A stretch of 64,000 nt of DNA from Dyadobacter sp. CECT 9275 (GCF_907164905.1 NZ_CAJRAF010000001.1:779001-843000), one strand, 5' to 3'. Counted from the first letter of the stretch, positions 51,817-61,943 are shown. Notes: generated by a model from the letters alone, not told the origin. Numbers and translations are program-made.

Positions 51817-52620
51817 ATGGCCAAGATAAGCACTCAATCCCGTTCGGATCTTTTCATACATATCGGAATTATCTTTTCCCTGCTGCTGGTTTTTTTTCTG
51901 GGCTTTTTCTTCGTTTACCTGCCTTTTACAACCAATCACGGAGAAGCGATTACGGTACCTGATCTTAAGAAAAAAAGTGTTGAAGATCTGGAAGATTTTC
52001 TGGATAGCCGGGATCTGCGGTATGAGGTGAGTGACTGTACTTTCGTGGCCGGTCTTCCGGCGCTGACCATCATTTCACAATATCCGCAGCCGGGGGCAAA
52101 GGTAAAGGAGGGACGTAAAATTTATGTGACGGTGGTTTCCAAAACGGCACCTCTGATCAAAATGCCGAAACTTACGGATATGACACACCGCAGCGCACAG
52201 ATGTATCTGCGAAGTGTTGGCCTGGAAGAAGGTGCGATCACCTATGAACCGGATATGGCCCAGAATGCCGTTCTCAGACAAATGTATAACGGGCACGAGA
52301 TATTACCAGGACAGCCGATCGCGAAGGGGTCCAAGATTGACCTAGTATTGGGTGAGGGACTTGGTACCGCCCAGTTTGAGGCGCCATCTGTGACGGATAT
52401 GCCGCTGGACGAAGCCAAAATTGCTATCATAGGTGCAGGCTTGAAGGTGGGGCAGCAAATGGTGGTACCTGCTGAAGAAGGCCAGGCCGGGGGCACAGTG
52501 GTACGTCAAAATCCGGATGCAGGAACAAAAGTAAGAATTGGTGATGTAATAGACGTGTGGGTTACCCCACAAGCACCTGAATCAGAATCGAATGGCAACA
52601 CACAACCAGAACAGTTATAG
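51817..52620 (+). CDS. Membrane-anchored PASTA-domain protein without kinase
   Basis: A 267-residue protein with an N-terminal helix (about 15-38) and three PASTA repeats (about 45-112, 115-180 and 190-260; for example TVPDLKKKSVEDLEDFL, SVTDMPLDEAKIAIIGAG). There is no serine/threonine kinase or transpeptidase domain, so it may bind peptidoglycan stem peptides as a structural protein. The downstream T9SS cargo gene begins inside its last 29 bases. Confidence 0.9.
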   Translation: MAKISTQSRSDLFIHIGIIFSLLLVFFLGFFFVYLPFTTNHGEAITVPDLKKKSVEDLEDFLDSRDLRYEVSDCTFVAGLPALTIISQYPQPGAKVKEGRKIYVTVVSKTAPLIKMPKLTDMTHRSAQMYLRSVGLEEGAITYEPDMAQNAVLRQMYNGHEILPGQPIAKGSKIDLVLGEGLGTAQFEAPSVTDMPLDEAKIAIIGAGLKVGQQMVVPAEEGQAGGTVVRQNPDAGTKVRIGDVIDVWVTPQAPESESNGNTQPEQL

Positions 52621-54457
52621 GGTATCCCTGGCAGGAATTTTAAGTATCACACTGATTTTTCTCAATAGTTTACAGGTAATCGCACAACTACAAATCGTAC
52701 CGATTTCTGTTGGACAGGCCAACACACAGCCGGATGCAGTTCCTAACCAAAAAGTGAGTGCCAGCCTGGGACTTCCTTTTTTTGATGATTTTTCGACAAC
52801 AGCAACTCAATCCCCGGATCCTCATTTCTGGATGGCAGGCAGCGGGGTTTTTATTAACAATACCCTAACAACTGGGCACCCCTCCGTGAATGTGGCTACT
52901 TTTGACGGCCTTAAAGCAAACGGTACCCCCTATAATTTTACCAATCCGTTATCTCAAAATTATACGGATACCCTCACCTCACTGCCAATAGACCTCCAGG
53001 GAAAGACTGCGGCAGACTCGGTATACCTGAGTTTTTACTGGCAGTCCAAGGGATTAGGTGAGAAACCGGACTCAAGTGACTTCTTTCAGCTCGAGGTTTT
53101 GAACAGCAGCCAGCAATGGACGGCACTCTGGAAAAGAAATGGTTATGAATTGGATACCTTGTTTCACCAAGAGTTTGTCGTTATTAAGGATCCCTTATTA
53201 TTTCATTCGGGTTTTCAGTTTCGTTTCAGGGCTTATGGGCGTAATTCGGGGGCATACGATATGTGGCACCTCGATTATGTATACCTGAATGCCAAGCGCT
53301 CCAGCAAAGACATTTACATCCGTGATATTGCGGTAAGAAATCCGCTGACTTCTTATTTGAAGACTTATACGGCCATGCCGCTGGATCATTACGCCCGAAA
53401 TCCGGCAGGATTTACTGCGGCCAATGTGGGTACCCAAATCGTAAATCATTACAATAATGAAAATTATACCTCCTTTGTATTAACGGTAAAGGATGAAATT
53501 TCCGGGGCGGTGTTCAAAGGCGGACAGGAGGGATCTACTTATATAGGCCCTTTGAAAGAGCTCGTCAAATCGGTTACCATTTTGCCGCTAACAGTGAGCA
53601 CCACACTGGCGAGGATGCGGATCAGATATAAGTTTGATATGCTCACCACAGATAACAGCAATCCAAGTATCCCGAGTATTGACCTGCGCCGAAATGATAG
53701 TATCAGCGCAGTGGCTGATTTAAGTGATTATTTTGCCTACGACGATGGCAGTGCGGAATATGGCATACAGATCAACCAGAAGCTGGGAAGAGTGGCGATA
53801 AGGTTTGTGATGGCAAAACCCGATACCGTGGGTGGGGTAAGGATGTCGGTGGTTCCATTCAATAAGGATATTTCGGGGCAGTCGTTTACACTTCAGCTGT
53901 GGAGTAATAAAAACGGAAAGCCCGACCAGCTCTTAACGCAAGCCGCCGTAGCGGCCAGATATGGAACTTCAAGAAACAGTTTCAATGAATATACTTTTGG
54001 AAAAGCCGTTGCAATAACAGACACTTTTTATGTGGGCTGGCTTCAGGTGAATGAACAACCGCTCACCGTTGGCTACGACCTGAACTCGCGGCTGGGAGCA
54101 GATAAGGTATGGTATAACCTGGGGACGGAGTGGGTGCCGGGCGCTGACCTGAAAGGAAGTATCATGATTCGCCCGTTTATGACTACCAAAGGGCAGGAAG
54201 TGGTGACCGGGACGGAGCCGGGGATATCTGCAAAAAGTTTTTTTTATCCTAACCCTTCTCAGGGAATTATATCCTGGAAAGATTTGGTTTTAGACAGGAT
54301 AGAGGTATACACTGTGAACGGCAATTTGGTGAAAGTTATTTCACCAGGTTATGAGAGCAGGTCGGCCAGCGTGACGGAACTGCCGGGTGGACTTTACATT
54401 TTTAAGGGATATAACGGTAAGAGGCAAATAACTCAGAAAGTCGTGATTTTCAGGTAA
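52592..54457 (+). CDS. Secreted protein with type IX secretion (Por) sorting domain
   Basis: A 621-residue cell-surface or exported protein. The ATG at 52592 is needed for the signal peptide (LAGILSITLIFLNSLQVIAQ) and overlaps the PASTA gene by 29 bp in another frame. The body is beta-rich, with a jelly-roll-like N-terminal half (PFFDDFSTT). The last ~75 residues are a T9SS type A sorting domain: FFYPNPSQGI, VYTVNGNLVK, LPGGLYIFKG and a final QKVVIFR. The central function is unknown. Confidence 0.9.
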   Translation: MATHNQNSYRVSLAGILSITLIFLNSLQVIAQLQIVPISVGQANTQPDAVPNQKVSASLGLPFFDDFSTTATQSPDPHFWMAGSGVFINNTLTTGHPSVNVATFDGLKANGTPYNFTNPLSQNYTDTLTSLPIDLQGKTAADSVYLSFYWQSKGLGEKPDSSDFFQLEVLNSSQQWTALWKRNGYELDTLFHQEFVVIKDPLLFHSGFQFRFRAYGRNSGAYDMWHLDYVYLNAKRSSKDIYIRDIAVRNPLTSYLKTYTAMPLDHYARNPAGFTAANVGTQIVNHYNNENYTSFVLTVKDEISGAVFKGGQEGSTYIGPLKELVKSVTILPLTVSTTLARMRIRYKFDMLTTDNSNPSIPSIDLRRNDSISAVADLSDYFAYDDGSAEYGIQINQKLGRVAIRFVMAKPDTVGGVRMSVVPFNKDISGQSFTLQLWSNKNGKPDQLLTQAAVAARYGTSRNSFNEYTFGKAVAITDTFYVGWLQVNEQPLTVGYDLNSRLGADKVWYNLGTEWVPGADLKGSIMIRPFMTTKGQEVVTGTEPGISAKSFFYPNPSQGIISWKDLVLDRIEVYTVNGNLVKVISPGYESRSASVTELPGGLYIFKGYNGKRQITQKVVIFR

Positions 54458-54487
54458 ACAAAGTTTCTATTTTAAATTTATATAATT

Positions 54488-54796
54488 ATGGATATTACAG
54501 TTGAGGAATTAAAGGAAAGGCTGGAAAAGGGGGAAGACCTTCATTTTTACGATGTTCGTGAAGAGCATGAGTATGAAGAGGATAACCTGGGAGCCGTACT
54601 GATCCCGTTGGCCGAGCTGCCGGACCATCTGGACGAACTTTCAGCACTTAAGGACGAAGAGATCATTATCCATTGCCGCTCGGGAGCCAGAAGTGGCAAG
54701 GCTGCTGCTTTCCTTCAGTCGCAAGGTTATACCAACGTCAGAAATGTGCTGGGAGGTATTCTGGCTTATCGTGAGCTGGAAGAATCAGAATCATAA
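54488..54796 (+). CDS. Rhodanese-like domain protein
   Basis: A 102-residue single rhodanese domain with the active-site loop HCRSGARSGKA and catalytic Cys near residue 61. DVREEHEYEEDNLG is the conserved entry motif. It may transfer sulfane sulfur to an unknown acceptor. It starts 30 bp after the T9SS cargo gene and ends at a terminator shared with folB. Confidence 0.92.
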   Translation: MDITVEELKERLEKGEDLHFYDVREEHEYEEDNLGAVLIPLAELPDHLDELSALKDEEIIIHCRSGARSGKAAAFLQSQGYTNVRNVLGGILAYRELEESES

Positions 54797-54808
54797 GGGC
54801 ACGTCCTG

Positions 54809-54840
54809 AAGCCGGACGATACGAACAGTCCGGCTTTATT
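54809..54840. terminator. Bidirectional terminator between rhodanese and folB genes
   Basis: A perfect 9-bp stem (AAGCCGGAC and complement) with a ten-base loop between convergent genes, T-rich on the plus side. Confidence 0.75.
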
Positions 54841-54841
54841 A

Positions 54842-55192
54842 TTATCCTTCCATGGTGATCACCGCCCGCGTGCAGACACCTCCCACCGGAGGGTTAAATT
54901 TGGATACCTTTACGATAACCTTATCAACGAGCGGATATTTTTCTCTCACGCCGCGGATCACCCTGAAGCCAATATGCTCAAGTAATCGTGCAGGGTCTTC
55001 CATCACTTTAGCTGCAATGCGGTAGATGATTTCGTAGTTGACGGTTTCGCTGAGCTTATCGTTTTGGGCAGCTTCCACAAAATCCGTGATCACGGTAATA
55101 TCCAGTGCGTATTTGTTTCCAATGCGTTGCTCTTCAGGATAATAGCCATGATATGCAAAGAACTCAAGGCCTTCCAAACTTATTGTTCCCAA
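54842..55192 (-). CDS. folB: Dihydroneopterin aldolase
   Basis: A 116-residue enzyme of folate synthesis that splits dihydroneopterin to 6-hydroxymethyl-dihydropterin and glycolaldehyde. FFAYHGYYPEEQRIGN has the substrate-site residues, followed by the NYEIIYRI block and VIVKVSKFNPPVGG with the catalytic Lys. It follows the DivIVA-like gene on the same strand by 65 bp. Confidence 0.94.
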   Translation of the reverse strand: MGTISLEGLEFFAYHGYYPEEQRIGNKYALDITVITDFVEAAQNDKLSETVNYEIIYRIAAKVMEDPARLLEHIGFRVIRGVREKYPLVDKVIVKVSKFNPPVGGVCTRAVITMEG

Positions 55193-55257
55193 TACTGATT
55201 TAAAATTATCGGTTAGTATCCTGAGATAATCCGGTGAGAAAATAATTGATTCCTGGA

Positions 55258-56226
55258 TCAGATCTGATCAAAGAAGGAGCCGCCGCCGTTTTTCTTGGGG
55301 GTGCTGGTATCCGGCGTACGGGGTCTGTTAATGGCCGGTGAAGCGTCCCGTGCTTTTTCTGCGCTCCGGTGCATTTCTTCCAAAGCCTCATTTGCTTCTT
55401 CGGCTGCCGTTTTTTTCCTGTTTTCGATCGGTATCGCAATCTCGGAAATGACGGGTTCCGGCGCTTTATAGGCTGGCTCCGGTATAACAACTGTTTCTTC
55501 GGGTTCCATCTCTTTTTCTTCTTCAGCAGGATGTTCAGGAGCAACAATTTCCAGAACAACCTCATTTTTTTGCTCTTCAACGATTGGGTCCGGTTCTACC
55601 GCAGCAGTCTCTTCTTTGGGTGCCGTAAAATAAGCGGCCTTTTTGGGAATTTCGATCTCCGAAACATGCTGTCTGATTTCTTCCATACGGTTCAGAACGG
55701 ACTCCTTGTCATATTTCTGCTCAAAGCGTTCTACGGTATCCATTGTATTATTAGCCAGGGAAGAAAGCTGCACCACAAGGTTATCCCTGAAATTTTCAAT
55801 AGCCCGGAAATCTCTTTCCTGCAATTTAATCTCAGCCGCAAATTCCTCCTTGAAGCGTTTTAATTTTTCTTCGGTTTCCCGGATAATCTGGTTGGTACGG
55901 GCTTCGGCTTCTGCAATCATTTCGTCAGACCTTACCTTGGATTCGTCAATCCGTTTGTCCGCCGCGGCTGTTGCCTCTTTCTCAATCTGGCGGCTCGCAT
56001 CTTCAGCCGTTTTTAAGGTCCTGAAAAGAGTGGTTTCTATATCTTTTAACTTGGCAAGTTCTTTCTCAGCATATTCCAGTTGCATTTTCAGCAGGTTGTT
56101 CTCGCTGGTATAGCGCTCCCATTCCTGCGACAGGGAGTTTAGGAATGCGTCCACAGCATCCGGATCATAACCCCTGAAAATCTTTTCAAACGTGTGTTTA
56201 CGTATGTCTATAGCGGAAATTTTCAT
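55258..56226 (-). CDS. DivIVA domain-containing coiled-coil protein
   Basis: A 322-residue protein. The N-terminal DivIVA motif ISAIDIRKHTFEKIFRGYDP and the following VDAFLNSLSQEWERY are clear. A long coiled coil spans about 35-190 with heptads of Leu, Ile and charged residues, followed by an acidic, Pro/Glu-rich low-complexity tail. In Gram-positives DivIVA binds curved membrane and guides growth or division; its role in Bacteroidota is not established. Confidence 0.88.
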   Translation of the reverse strand: MKISAIDIRKHTFEKIFRGYDPDAVDAFLNSLSQEWERYTSENNLLKMQLEYAEKELAKLKDIETTLFRTLKTAEDASRQIEKEATAAADKRIDESKVRSDEMIAEAEARTNQIIRETEEKLKRFKEEFAAEIKLQERDFRAIENFRDNLVVQLSSLANNTMDTVERFEQKYDKESVLNRMEEIRQHVSEIEIPKKAAYFTAPKEETAAVEPDPIVEEQKNEVVLEIVAPEHPAEEEKEMEPEETVVIPEPAYKAPEPVISEIAIPIENRKKTAAEEANEALEEMHRSAEKARDASPAINRPRTPDTSTPKKNGGGSFFDQI

Positions 56227-56330
56227 GCTGTTATTTATGCTTTGGTACTGGTTTAAAAAAGGATGTGTAAGTTAAAGATATAAGAATCATATTTCAAAGT
56301 ATTTGCCAATATAACCATTTTAAAAGTACG

Positions 56331-57251
56331 CTAGCGGTCCACCTCCCATACCGAAATCATCCGGTCATCACTGCATGATACGAGCTGATTCTCATAGCTT
56401 GTCCATAATAATTTGTTAACGGAAGTTCCATGCCCGGCGTGTCTTGCGCGGTCAATTATTTTTTTTAGCCTGAAAGTTTCAGCATCCCATATCTTGATCG
56501 ATTTATCCATGCTGGCAGTCGCAAAAAAACGGGTATCCGGGCTGTAAGTGATATGGTTGATGGCATACATATGCGCCGGAATATCCATGATCTGCTGATA
56601 ATGATCTGAAACATCCCATACCTTCAGATAAGCGTCCCGCCCGGAAGTGAGGAGGTACCTGCCGTCAGGGGAATAACATACCGTGAACACCGAATTGGAA
56701 TGTGCCATCAGTGTTTTTTTTAATTGAAATCCGTCCGAATCGAACAGATGGATATTGGATTCACTGTCTCCAACGGCGAATTCGGAGCCCATGGGATGTA
56801 TGGCGATGCTTCGGATACTTTTGTTGCTGACCTTTATGTGCTTTTGTACGGACAGCGTGGGAATGTCCATCACAAGAATTACACCGTCGCCAAGTGCAAT
56901 AAATGCCTTCGTTCCGCTGATTTGTATGTCAAAAATTGCAGCGGCGGTAATTTTTGAGGTTTTCTCGATCCTATTGTTTATTGTATCCAAAATCTGGATT
57001 CCTTCGTAATTTTGGCCAATCCAGAGAGACGCGTTCGTTGGGTCATAACAAAGTGAATACACCGAAACACCGGCGCGGGCTACCAGGTCACCGAGGTCGG
57101 GGCGGGTAAGGTTCCAGCGGATAACGTAACCATCACCGCCGGCGGAATAAAATCCATGTTCCGAACGGTCGGGAACAACGGTATAAACACTGTCGCGATG
57201 GCCGGAAAAAGTATCTATTTTGCGAATATTCATAAGTTTGGTATTTCTCAC
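56331..57251 (-). CDS. WD40 repeat protein
   Basis: A 306-residue beta-propeller of about seven WD40 blades (for example SVFTVCYSPDGRYLLTSGRD, FFATASMDKSIKIWD, QLVSCSDDRMISVWE). It has no signal peptide and is expected to be a cytoplasmic scaffold. The start Met may instead be Met7 (57233), which follows the conserved pattern. It is divergent from the phosphopantetheinyl transferase gene 23 bp away. Confidence 0.92.
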   Translation of the reverse strand: MRNTKLMNIRKIDTFSGHRDSVYTVVPDRSEHGFYSAGGDGYVIRWNLTRPDLGDLVARAGVSVYSLCYDPTNASLWIGQNYEGIQILDTINNRIEKTSKITAAAIFDIQISGTKAFIALGDGVILVMDIPTLSVQKHIKVSNKSIRSIAIHPMGSEFAVGDSESNIHLFDSDGFQLKKTLMAHSNSVFTVCYSPDGRYLLTSGRDAYLKVWDVSDHYQQIMDIPAHMYAINHITYSPDTRFFATASMDKSIKIWDAETFRLKKIIDRARHAGHGTSVNKLLWTSYENQLVSCSDDRMISVWEVDR

Positions 57252-57274
57252 AAAGATTTAAAAACAGAATAATT

Positions 57275-57904
57275 ATGCCGCTCGTTCATTCCGAAAAGCT
57301 GGAAGGCAACACAACATTGTTTCTCTGGAAACTGGATGAGGGTGAGGAGGAGCTCAGAGCGCGCCTCGGTTCCAAATATAACCTGGAAGATCTGGAGTCC
57401 ATCACCCATCCTCAGAAAATAAGGGAATGGCTTGCCAGCAGGCTGCTCATCCAACTGCTGGTTGAAGGAAATGAAACAATTTATGAAGGAACGCAGAAGG
57501 ATGAACACGGCAAGGCTTTCCTGGTGAATAACAATCATCATATTTCTCTAACGCACACACATGACTATGTGGCTGCCGTAATCAACCCGGATCTGCCCGT
57601 GGGGATTGACATGGAAAAGGTTGATTACAAATTACAACGGACCGCCAATAAATACCTTTCCCCGGAAGAGTATGCTCATGCGGACGGTGAGCTGAAAACC
57701 TTATGCATTTACTGGTGTGCCAAAGAAGCTTTGTATAAACAGTATGGAAAGAAAAAGATCAGTTTCAGAGATGCTATCCATGTAGCGCCTTTTGATTCAG
57801 GTGACACCCAGGTAAATGGTTTTTTGAGAGACGAGGAAATATTTATCACAGCCAGGGTTTTTCTCCGGTGGTTTGATGATCACTGCCTCGCTGTTTCGTG
57901 CTGA
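57275..57904 (+). CDS. 4'-phosphopantetheinyl transferase superfamily protein
   Basis: A 209-residue Sfp/AcpS-like enzyme that loads carrier proteins with phosphopantetheine from CoA. The magnesium-binding V-G-I-D-x-E motif (VGIDMEKVD) and the WCAKEALYKQYGKK block carry the catalytic residues. Length matches the single-chain Sfp type. No carrier-protein or synthase gene is nearby, so the target is unknown. It converges with the SirB1-like gene with one base between. Confidence 0.92.
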   Translation: MPLVHSEKLEGNTTLFLWKLDEGEEELRARLGSKYNLEDLESITHPQKIREWLASRLLIQLLVEGNETIYEGTQKDEHGKAFLVNNNHHISLTHTHDYVAAVINPDLPVGIDMEKVDYKLQRTANKYLSPEEYAHADGELKTLCIYWCAKEALYKQYGKKKISFRDAIHVAPFDSGDTQVNGFLRDEEIFITARVFLRWFDDHCLAVSC

Positions 57905-57905
57905 T

Positions 57906-58754
57906 TTATACTTCGTCCTGATTATCCAGGGTTGACTTGAGAATTTTCTCGATCTCAGTCATTTTTTCATGCTCACTTGTCTTTTCATAAGACAGGATCA
58001 GATTCCTCAGAACCCGCTGGATAATTTCCAGATTGGTGCAAGGCTGATAGAACATTTCCTTAGGTTTGATGTTCAGCTGAGCAATGTAATGGTCGATATC
58101 CGTTTTGGAAAAGATAATTCCACGACTGAATACATTGATATAAAACTGCGCTTTTTCGCTCTTATACGTGAGAACAAACAGGTTGGGGAGGTTGACGCCA
58201 TACACAGGTAACCCCAGTTTCCGGGCAATGAGCAGATAAATGACGCAGAGCGTAATGGGATTTCCCCTGCGGTTTTCCAGAACCACATTGATCATGGAAT
58301 TAGACGGAGAATGGAAATTTTTAGTATTTGCCGCAAAATTCATGGGTCCGAAAAAGATGCTGTTGATCCGCTTGATCTGATCCACCGCATTCATTTCTTC
58401 CTTAAACTGAATCCATATATCGTAGTATAACTGTTCAATTGAACTGGCCAGTTTTTCCATGGTAAGGTCGGGGTAGTGGTAGGTCGCCAGTATCCACATC
58501 CCTTCCAGCAGGTCAAGCCCGCCGCTGTTTTTCCATTGCACCAGCCGATCCATCATAATGCTCAGCTGGAGTTCGTGGATCAGTTCCTCTATCTTACGTT
58601 GTATATTCGGATTGAAGCTTTCTTCCCATTCCGATTCCAGAAATGGGATAATACTTCCTCCTAAGGACAAGATTCTCCCCTCAACATGCTCGCTCACTTC
58701 GTGATCTTCATCGTCGAGCAAGGATACCAGCGCTTTTATTTCTCTCTTATTCAT
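57906..58754 (-). CDS. SirB1-like transglutaminase-fold protein
   Basis: A protein of about 282 residues. The transglutaminase-like domain (about 85-250) matches the SirB1 family, with NRRGNPITLCVIYLLIARKLGLPVYGVN; the usual catalytic Cys is in that block (TLCVIY). The C-terminus resembles a helical repeat. The start is placed at 58754, preceded by AGGA, though upstream Mets at 58763 and 58799 are also possible. No substrate is known. Confidence 0.8.
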   Translation of the reverse strand: MNKREIKALVSLLDDEDHEVSEHVEGRILSLGGSIIPFLESEWEESFNPNIQRKIEELIHELQLSIMMDRLVQWKNSGGLDLLEGMWILATYHYPDLTMEKLASSIEQLYYDIWIQFKEEMNAVDQIKRINSIFFGPMNFAANTKNFHSPSNSMINVVLENRRGNPITLCVIYLLIARKLGLPVYGVNLPNLFVLTYKSEKAQFYINVFSRGIIFSKTDIDHYIAQLNIKPKEMFYQPCTNLEIIQRVLRNLILSYEKTSEHEKMTEIEKILKSTLDNQDEV

Positions 58755-58825
58755 AATCCTCATATCTGCTTTTACCAACGAACGGATAAATAAAAACATT
58801 TTTTTTTTATGGACGTCAAATTTTC

Positions 58826-58833
58826 TACTTTTG
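58826..58833 (+). promoter_or_regulatory. Candidate -7 element (TACTTTTG) for the galE operon
   Basis: Exact TAnnTTTG match in the 212-bp gap before galE, 134 bp before its ATG. The leader between has no open frame. Confidence 0.4.
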
Positions 58834-58966
58834 CCCGGAAAAAATTGCAGTTTGAAGAGGTATATCCGTTACGTCGTCAGATATAAAAAATGACTGGGAT
58901 GCCGGATAATTAAGGTTTTAACTAAAAAAATATCTATTTAGACATCTTTGATTTAACAGACACTAT

Positions 58967-59986
58967 ATGAAAATTCTTGTAACAGGCGGAGCCGGATTTA
59001 TTGGTTCACACACAGTGGTGGAACTTCATAGTGCAGGATTTGAGCCTGTAATATTAGATAACCTCTATAATTCAAACCGAGAGGTACTCAACGGTATTAA
59101 GCAAATAACAGGCAAAGATTTTCCTTTTTATGAATTAGACTGCAATGATATTGAAAAGGTAAGAGCGTTATTTGAAAAGGAGCAGTTTGACGGCGTTATC
59201 CATTTTGCTGCCTACAAAGCAGTAGGGGAGTCGGTTGAAAAGCCCTTGAAATATTATGAAAACAATATCAACTCCTTGATGGTACTTCTTAGAGTAATGG
59301 AGGAGTTTAAAGTAAATAAATTTGTTTTTTCATCTTCCTGTACCGTTTACGGACAGCCGGATAGCCTGCCTGTAACAGAGGACACCCCGCGTAAGCCGGC
59401 CACTTCTCCTTACGGGAATACCAAGGCCATTGCGGAGGACATCATACGGGATCATGTTCATGCGGGGCCCGGACTCAGGGCAATTTCTCTGCGGTATTTT
59501 AATCCGATTGGTGCGCATGAAACCTCTCTGATCGGCGAATTACCGAACGGCGTACCCAGCAATCTGGTACCCTTTATCACACAGACAGCGGCAGGTTTAC
59601 GTAAATCCCTGACGGTTTTCGGGAGTGATTACGACACGCCGGACGGCACCTGTATCCGTGATTTTATCCATGTCGTTGACCTGGCCAAAGCACACCTTAA
59701 AGCACTTCTTTTATTGAAAGATGTTTCTGATGAAAACTTCTATGATGTTTTCAATGTAGGAACAGGAGAAGGATATACAGTACTTAACCTGATCAGGACT
59801 TTTGAAGAAGTTAATAATCTTAAATTAAATTATACCATCGGGCCGCGCCGTGAGGGTGATGTTGAGAAAATATACGCGCAGTCCGACAAAGTGAATAACG
59901 TAATGAAATGGCGCGCCGAAAAAACAATGGCAGAAGCCCTTCGGGATGCGTGGAACTGGCAACTAAAATTAGTAAACACTTTATGA
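58967..59986 (+). CDS. galE: UDP-glucose 4-epimerase
   Basis: Interconverts UDP-glucose and UDP-galactose. The 339-residue extended SDR shows GGAGFIGSH at about 7-15, the SSSCTVYG block with catalytic Ser, and Y-G-N-T-K in SPYGNTKAIAE. NPIGAH and the C-terminal KWRAEKTMAEAL stretch fit GalE. Its TGA overlaps the ATG of rfbB (ATGA), so the two are translationally coupled, feeding envelope polysaccharide synthesis. Confidence 0.95.
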   Translation: MKILVTGGAGFIGSHTVVELHSAGFEPVILDNLYNSNREVLNGIKQITGKDFPFYELDCNDIEKVRALFEKEQFDGVIHFAAYKAVGESVEKPLKYYENNINSLMVLLRVMEEFKVNKFVFSSSCTVYGQPDSLPVTEDTPRKPATSPYGNTKAIAEDIIRDHVHAGPGLRAISLRYFNPIGAHETSLIGELPNGVPSNLVPFITQTAAGLRKSLTVFGSDYDTPDGTCIRDFIHVVDLAKAHLKALLLLKDVSDENFYDVFNVGTGEGYTVLNLIRTFEEVNNLKLNYTIGPRREGDVEKIYAQSDKVNNVMKWRAEKTMAEALRDAWNWQLKLVNTL

Positions 59987-61038
59987 AGAAGATTTTGATT
60001 ACAGGAGGAGCCGGTTTTATCGGCTCTCATGTTGTACGCAGGTTTGTGCTGCATCATCCTGAATACCATATATATAACCTCGATGCGCTGACCTACGCGG
60101 GTAACCTGGAAAACCTGCGGGATGTTGAAAACGCTCCCAATTATACTTTTGTAAAAGGAGATATCGTAGATGCGTCTTTCATCGACAGTTTAATTTCCGA
60201 AAATGATTTTCACGGGATTATCCACCTTGCGGCGGAAAGCCATGTGGACAGGTCGATCTCAGATCCAATGTCTTTCGTGATGACCAACGTGGTGGGTACC
60301 GTCAATTTATTGAATGCCGCCAAAAAGGCATGGGCAGGTGACATGGCCGGAAGGAGGTTCTACCACGTTTCTACGGATGAGGTATACGGTGAACTGCACG
60401 ATCCCGGAACATTCTTCCTGGAAACCACCAAATATGACCCGCGGTCGCCTTATTCGGCTTCTAAAGCCTCTTCGGATCACTTTGTGAGGGCCTATCACAA
60501 TACCTACAAACTCCCTGTTGTAATATCCAATTGCTCAAATAATTATGGCCCTAATCATTTTCCGGAAAAGTTAATTCCGCTCATGATCCATAATATCCTC
60601 AATAACAAACCGCTGCCAGTATACGGCAAAGGGGAAAACATCCGTGACTGGCTTTTTGTGGAAGACCATGCAAGAGCGATTGACGTGATTTTCCATAAAG
60701 GTGTAAACGGGGATACTTATAATATCGGGGGGCATAATGAATGGACGAATATTGACCTGGTGAAGCTGTTATGCGGCCTGATGGATAAAAAACTGGGCCG
60801 GGCAGAGGGTGAATCCGCTGCGCTTATTACCTATGTTACAGACAGAGCAGGGCACGATCTGCGGTATGCCATTGATGCAACGAAATTATCCGAGGAATTG
60901 GGCTGGAAGCCTTCGCTTCAGTTTGAGGAAGGCCTGGAACGGACGGTAGACTGGTACCTGAATAATAAAGAATGGCTCCATAACGTCACCTCCGGAGAAT
61001 ATAAAGGATACTACGATTCAATGTATGTTAACCGATAA
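59983..61038 (+). CDS. rfbB: dTDP-glucose 4,6-dehydratase
   Basis: Converts dTDP-glucose to dTDP-4-keto-6-deoxyglucose, the first committed step to rhamnose and other deoxy sugars. The ATG at 59983 places [11 protein letters not shown] at residues 8-18; a longer frame from 59908 overlaps gal[10 protein letters not shown] carries the Asp/Glu pair unique to this enzyme and [10 protein letters not shown] the Tyr-Lys dyad. 351 residues. Two bases separate it from rfbA. Confidence 0.96.
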   Translation: MKKILITGGAGFIGSHVVRRFVLHHPEYHIYNLDALTYAGNLENLRDVENAPNYTFVKGDIVDASFIDSLISENDFHGIIHLAAESHVDRSISDPMSFVMTNVVGTVNLLNAAKKAWAGDMAGRRFYHVSTDEVYGELHDPGTFFLETTKYDPRSPYSASKASSDHFVRAYHNTYKLPVVISNCSNNYGPNHFPEKLIPLMIHNILNNKPLPVYGKGENIRDWLFVEDHARAIDVIFHKGVNGDTYNIGGHNEWTNIDLVKLLCGLMDKKLGRAEGESAALITYVTDRAGHDLRYAIDATKLSEELGWKPSLQFEEGLERTVDWYLNNKEWLHNVTSGEYKGYYDSMYVNR

Positions 61039-61040
61039 AC

Positions 61041-61907
61041 ATGAAAGGAATTATTTTAGCCGGCGGTTCCGGCACAAGATTACACCCGCTTACCCTTGCC
61101 GTTAGCAAGCAATTGATGCCTGTATACGACAAGCCCATGATTTATTATCCTTTGTCGATACTCATGTTATCGGGGATCAAAGAAATACTGATCATTTCTA
61201 CACCCCATGATCTTCCGCATTTTGAGAAACTGCTGGGTGACGGTAGCCGCCTGGGTTGCTCTTTTTCCTATGCCGTTCAGCCGAGCCCGGATGGCCTTGC
61301 CCAAGCATTTATTATAGGTGAAGAATTCATCGGGAATGATAAAGTGGCGCTGATCCTGGGAGATAATATTTTTTATGGCTCTGGTCTTTCCAAATTACTG
61401 CAGTCGATCAACGATCCGGACGGGGGAGTGATATTTGCCTATCAGGTGCAGGATCCGGAACGTTACGGCGTGGTGGAATTTGATGCAGAAAACAAGGTAA
61501 TTTCTATTGAAGAAAAACCTGAAAAGCCCAAGTCCAATTATGCAGTTCCTGGGTTGTATTTTTATGATAATGATGTAGTTGAGATTGCCAAAACAATCCC
61601 TCCGTCGCCCAGGGGCGAACTGGAAATCACTGACGTCAACAGAGTGTATCTGGAAAAAGGTAAGCTGAAAGTGGGCGTCCTCAACCGGGGTACGGCCTGG
61701 CTGGATACCGGTACTTTCCAGTCGCTAATGCAGGCTGGGCAGTTTGTACAGGTAATAGAAGAACGCCAGGGATTAAAGGTGGGATGTATCGAGGAGATTG
61801 CTTACAGAATGGGCTTTATTGATGCAGAGCAGCTCAGAGAAATAGCAAAACCATTGGTAAAAAGTGGTTACGGAACCTACCTCGAGCGCATTGTTGCCAA
61901 TTCCTGA
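61041..61907 (+). CDS. rfbA: Glucose-1-phosphate thymidylyltransferase
   Basis: Makes dTDP-glucose from dTTP and glucose 1-phosphate. The 288 residues carry [20 protein letters not shown], with the signature Arg and Lys of nucleotide binding, KPMIYYPLS, and LGDNIFYG with the metal Asp. [19 protein letters not shown] and the EEKPEKPKS block match the family. It follows rfbB in the same operon; rfbC is elsewhere and rfbD is outside the window. Confidence 0.97.
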   Translation: MKGIILAGGSGTRLHPLTLAVSKQLMPVYDKPMIYYPLSILMLSGIKEILIISTPHDLPHFEKLLGDGSRLGCSFSYAVQPSPDGLAQAFIIGEEFIGNDKVALILGDNIFYGSGLSKLLQSINDPDGGVIFAYQVQDPERYGVVEFDAENKVISIEEKPEKPKSNYAVPGLYFYDNDVVEIAKTIPPSPRGELEITDVNRVYLEKGKLKVGVLNRGTAWLDTGTFQSLMQAGQFVQVIEERQGLKVGCIEEIAYRMGFIDAEQLREIAKPLVKSGYGTYLERIVANS

Positions 61908-61943
61908 CACTGAGCCAATTGATTTTATCTGATAAATTTCAAT

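Noticed and set aside
55206..55580. Basic minus-strand frame overlapping the DivIVA-like gene
   Set aside because: Its Lys/Arg-rich composition is the shifted reading of the DivIVA protein's Glu/Pro-rich tail.
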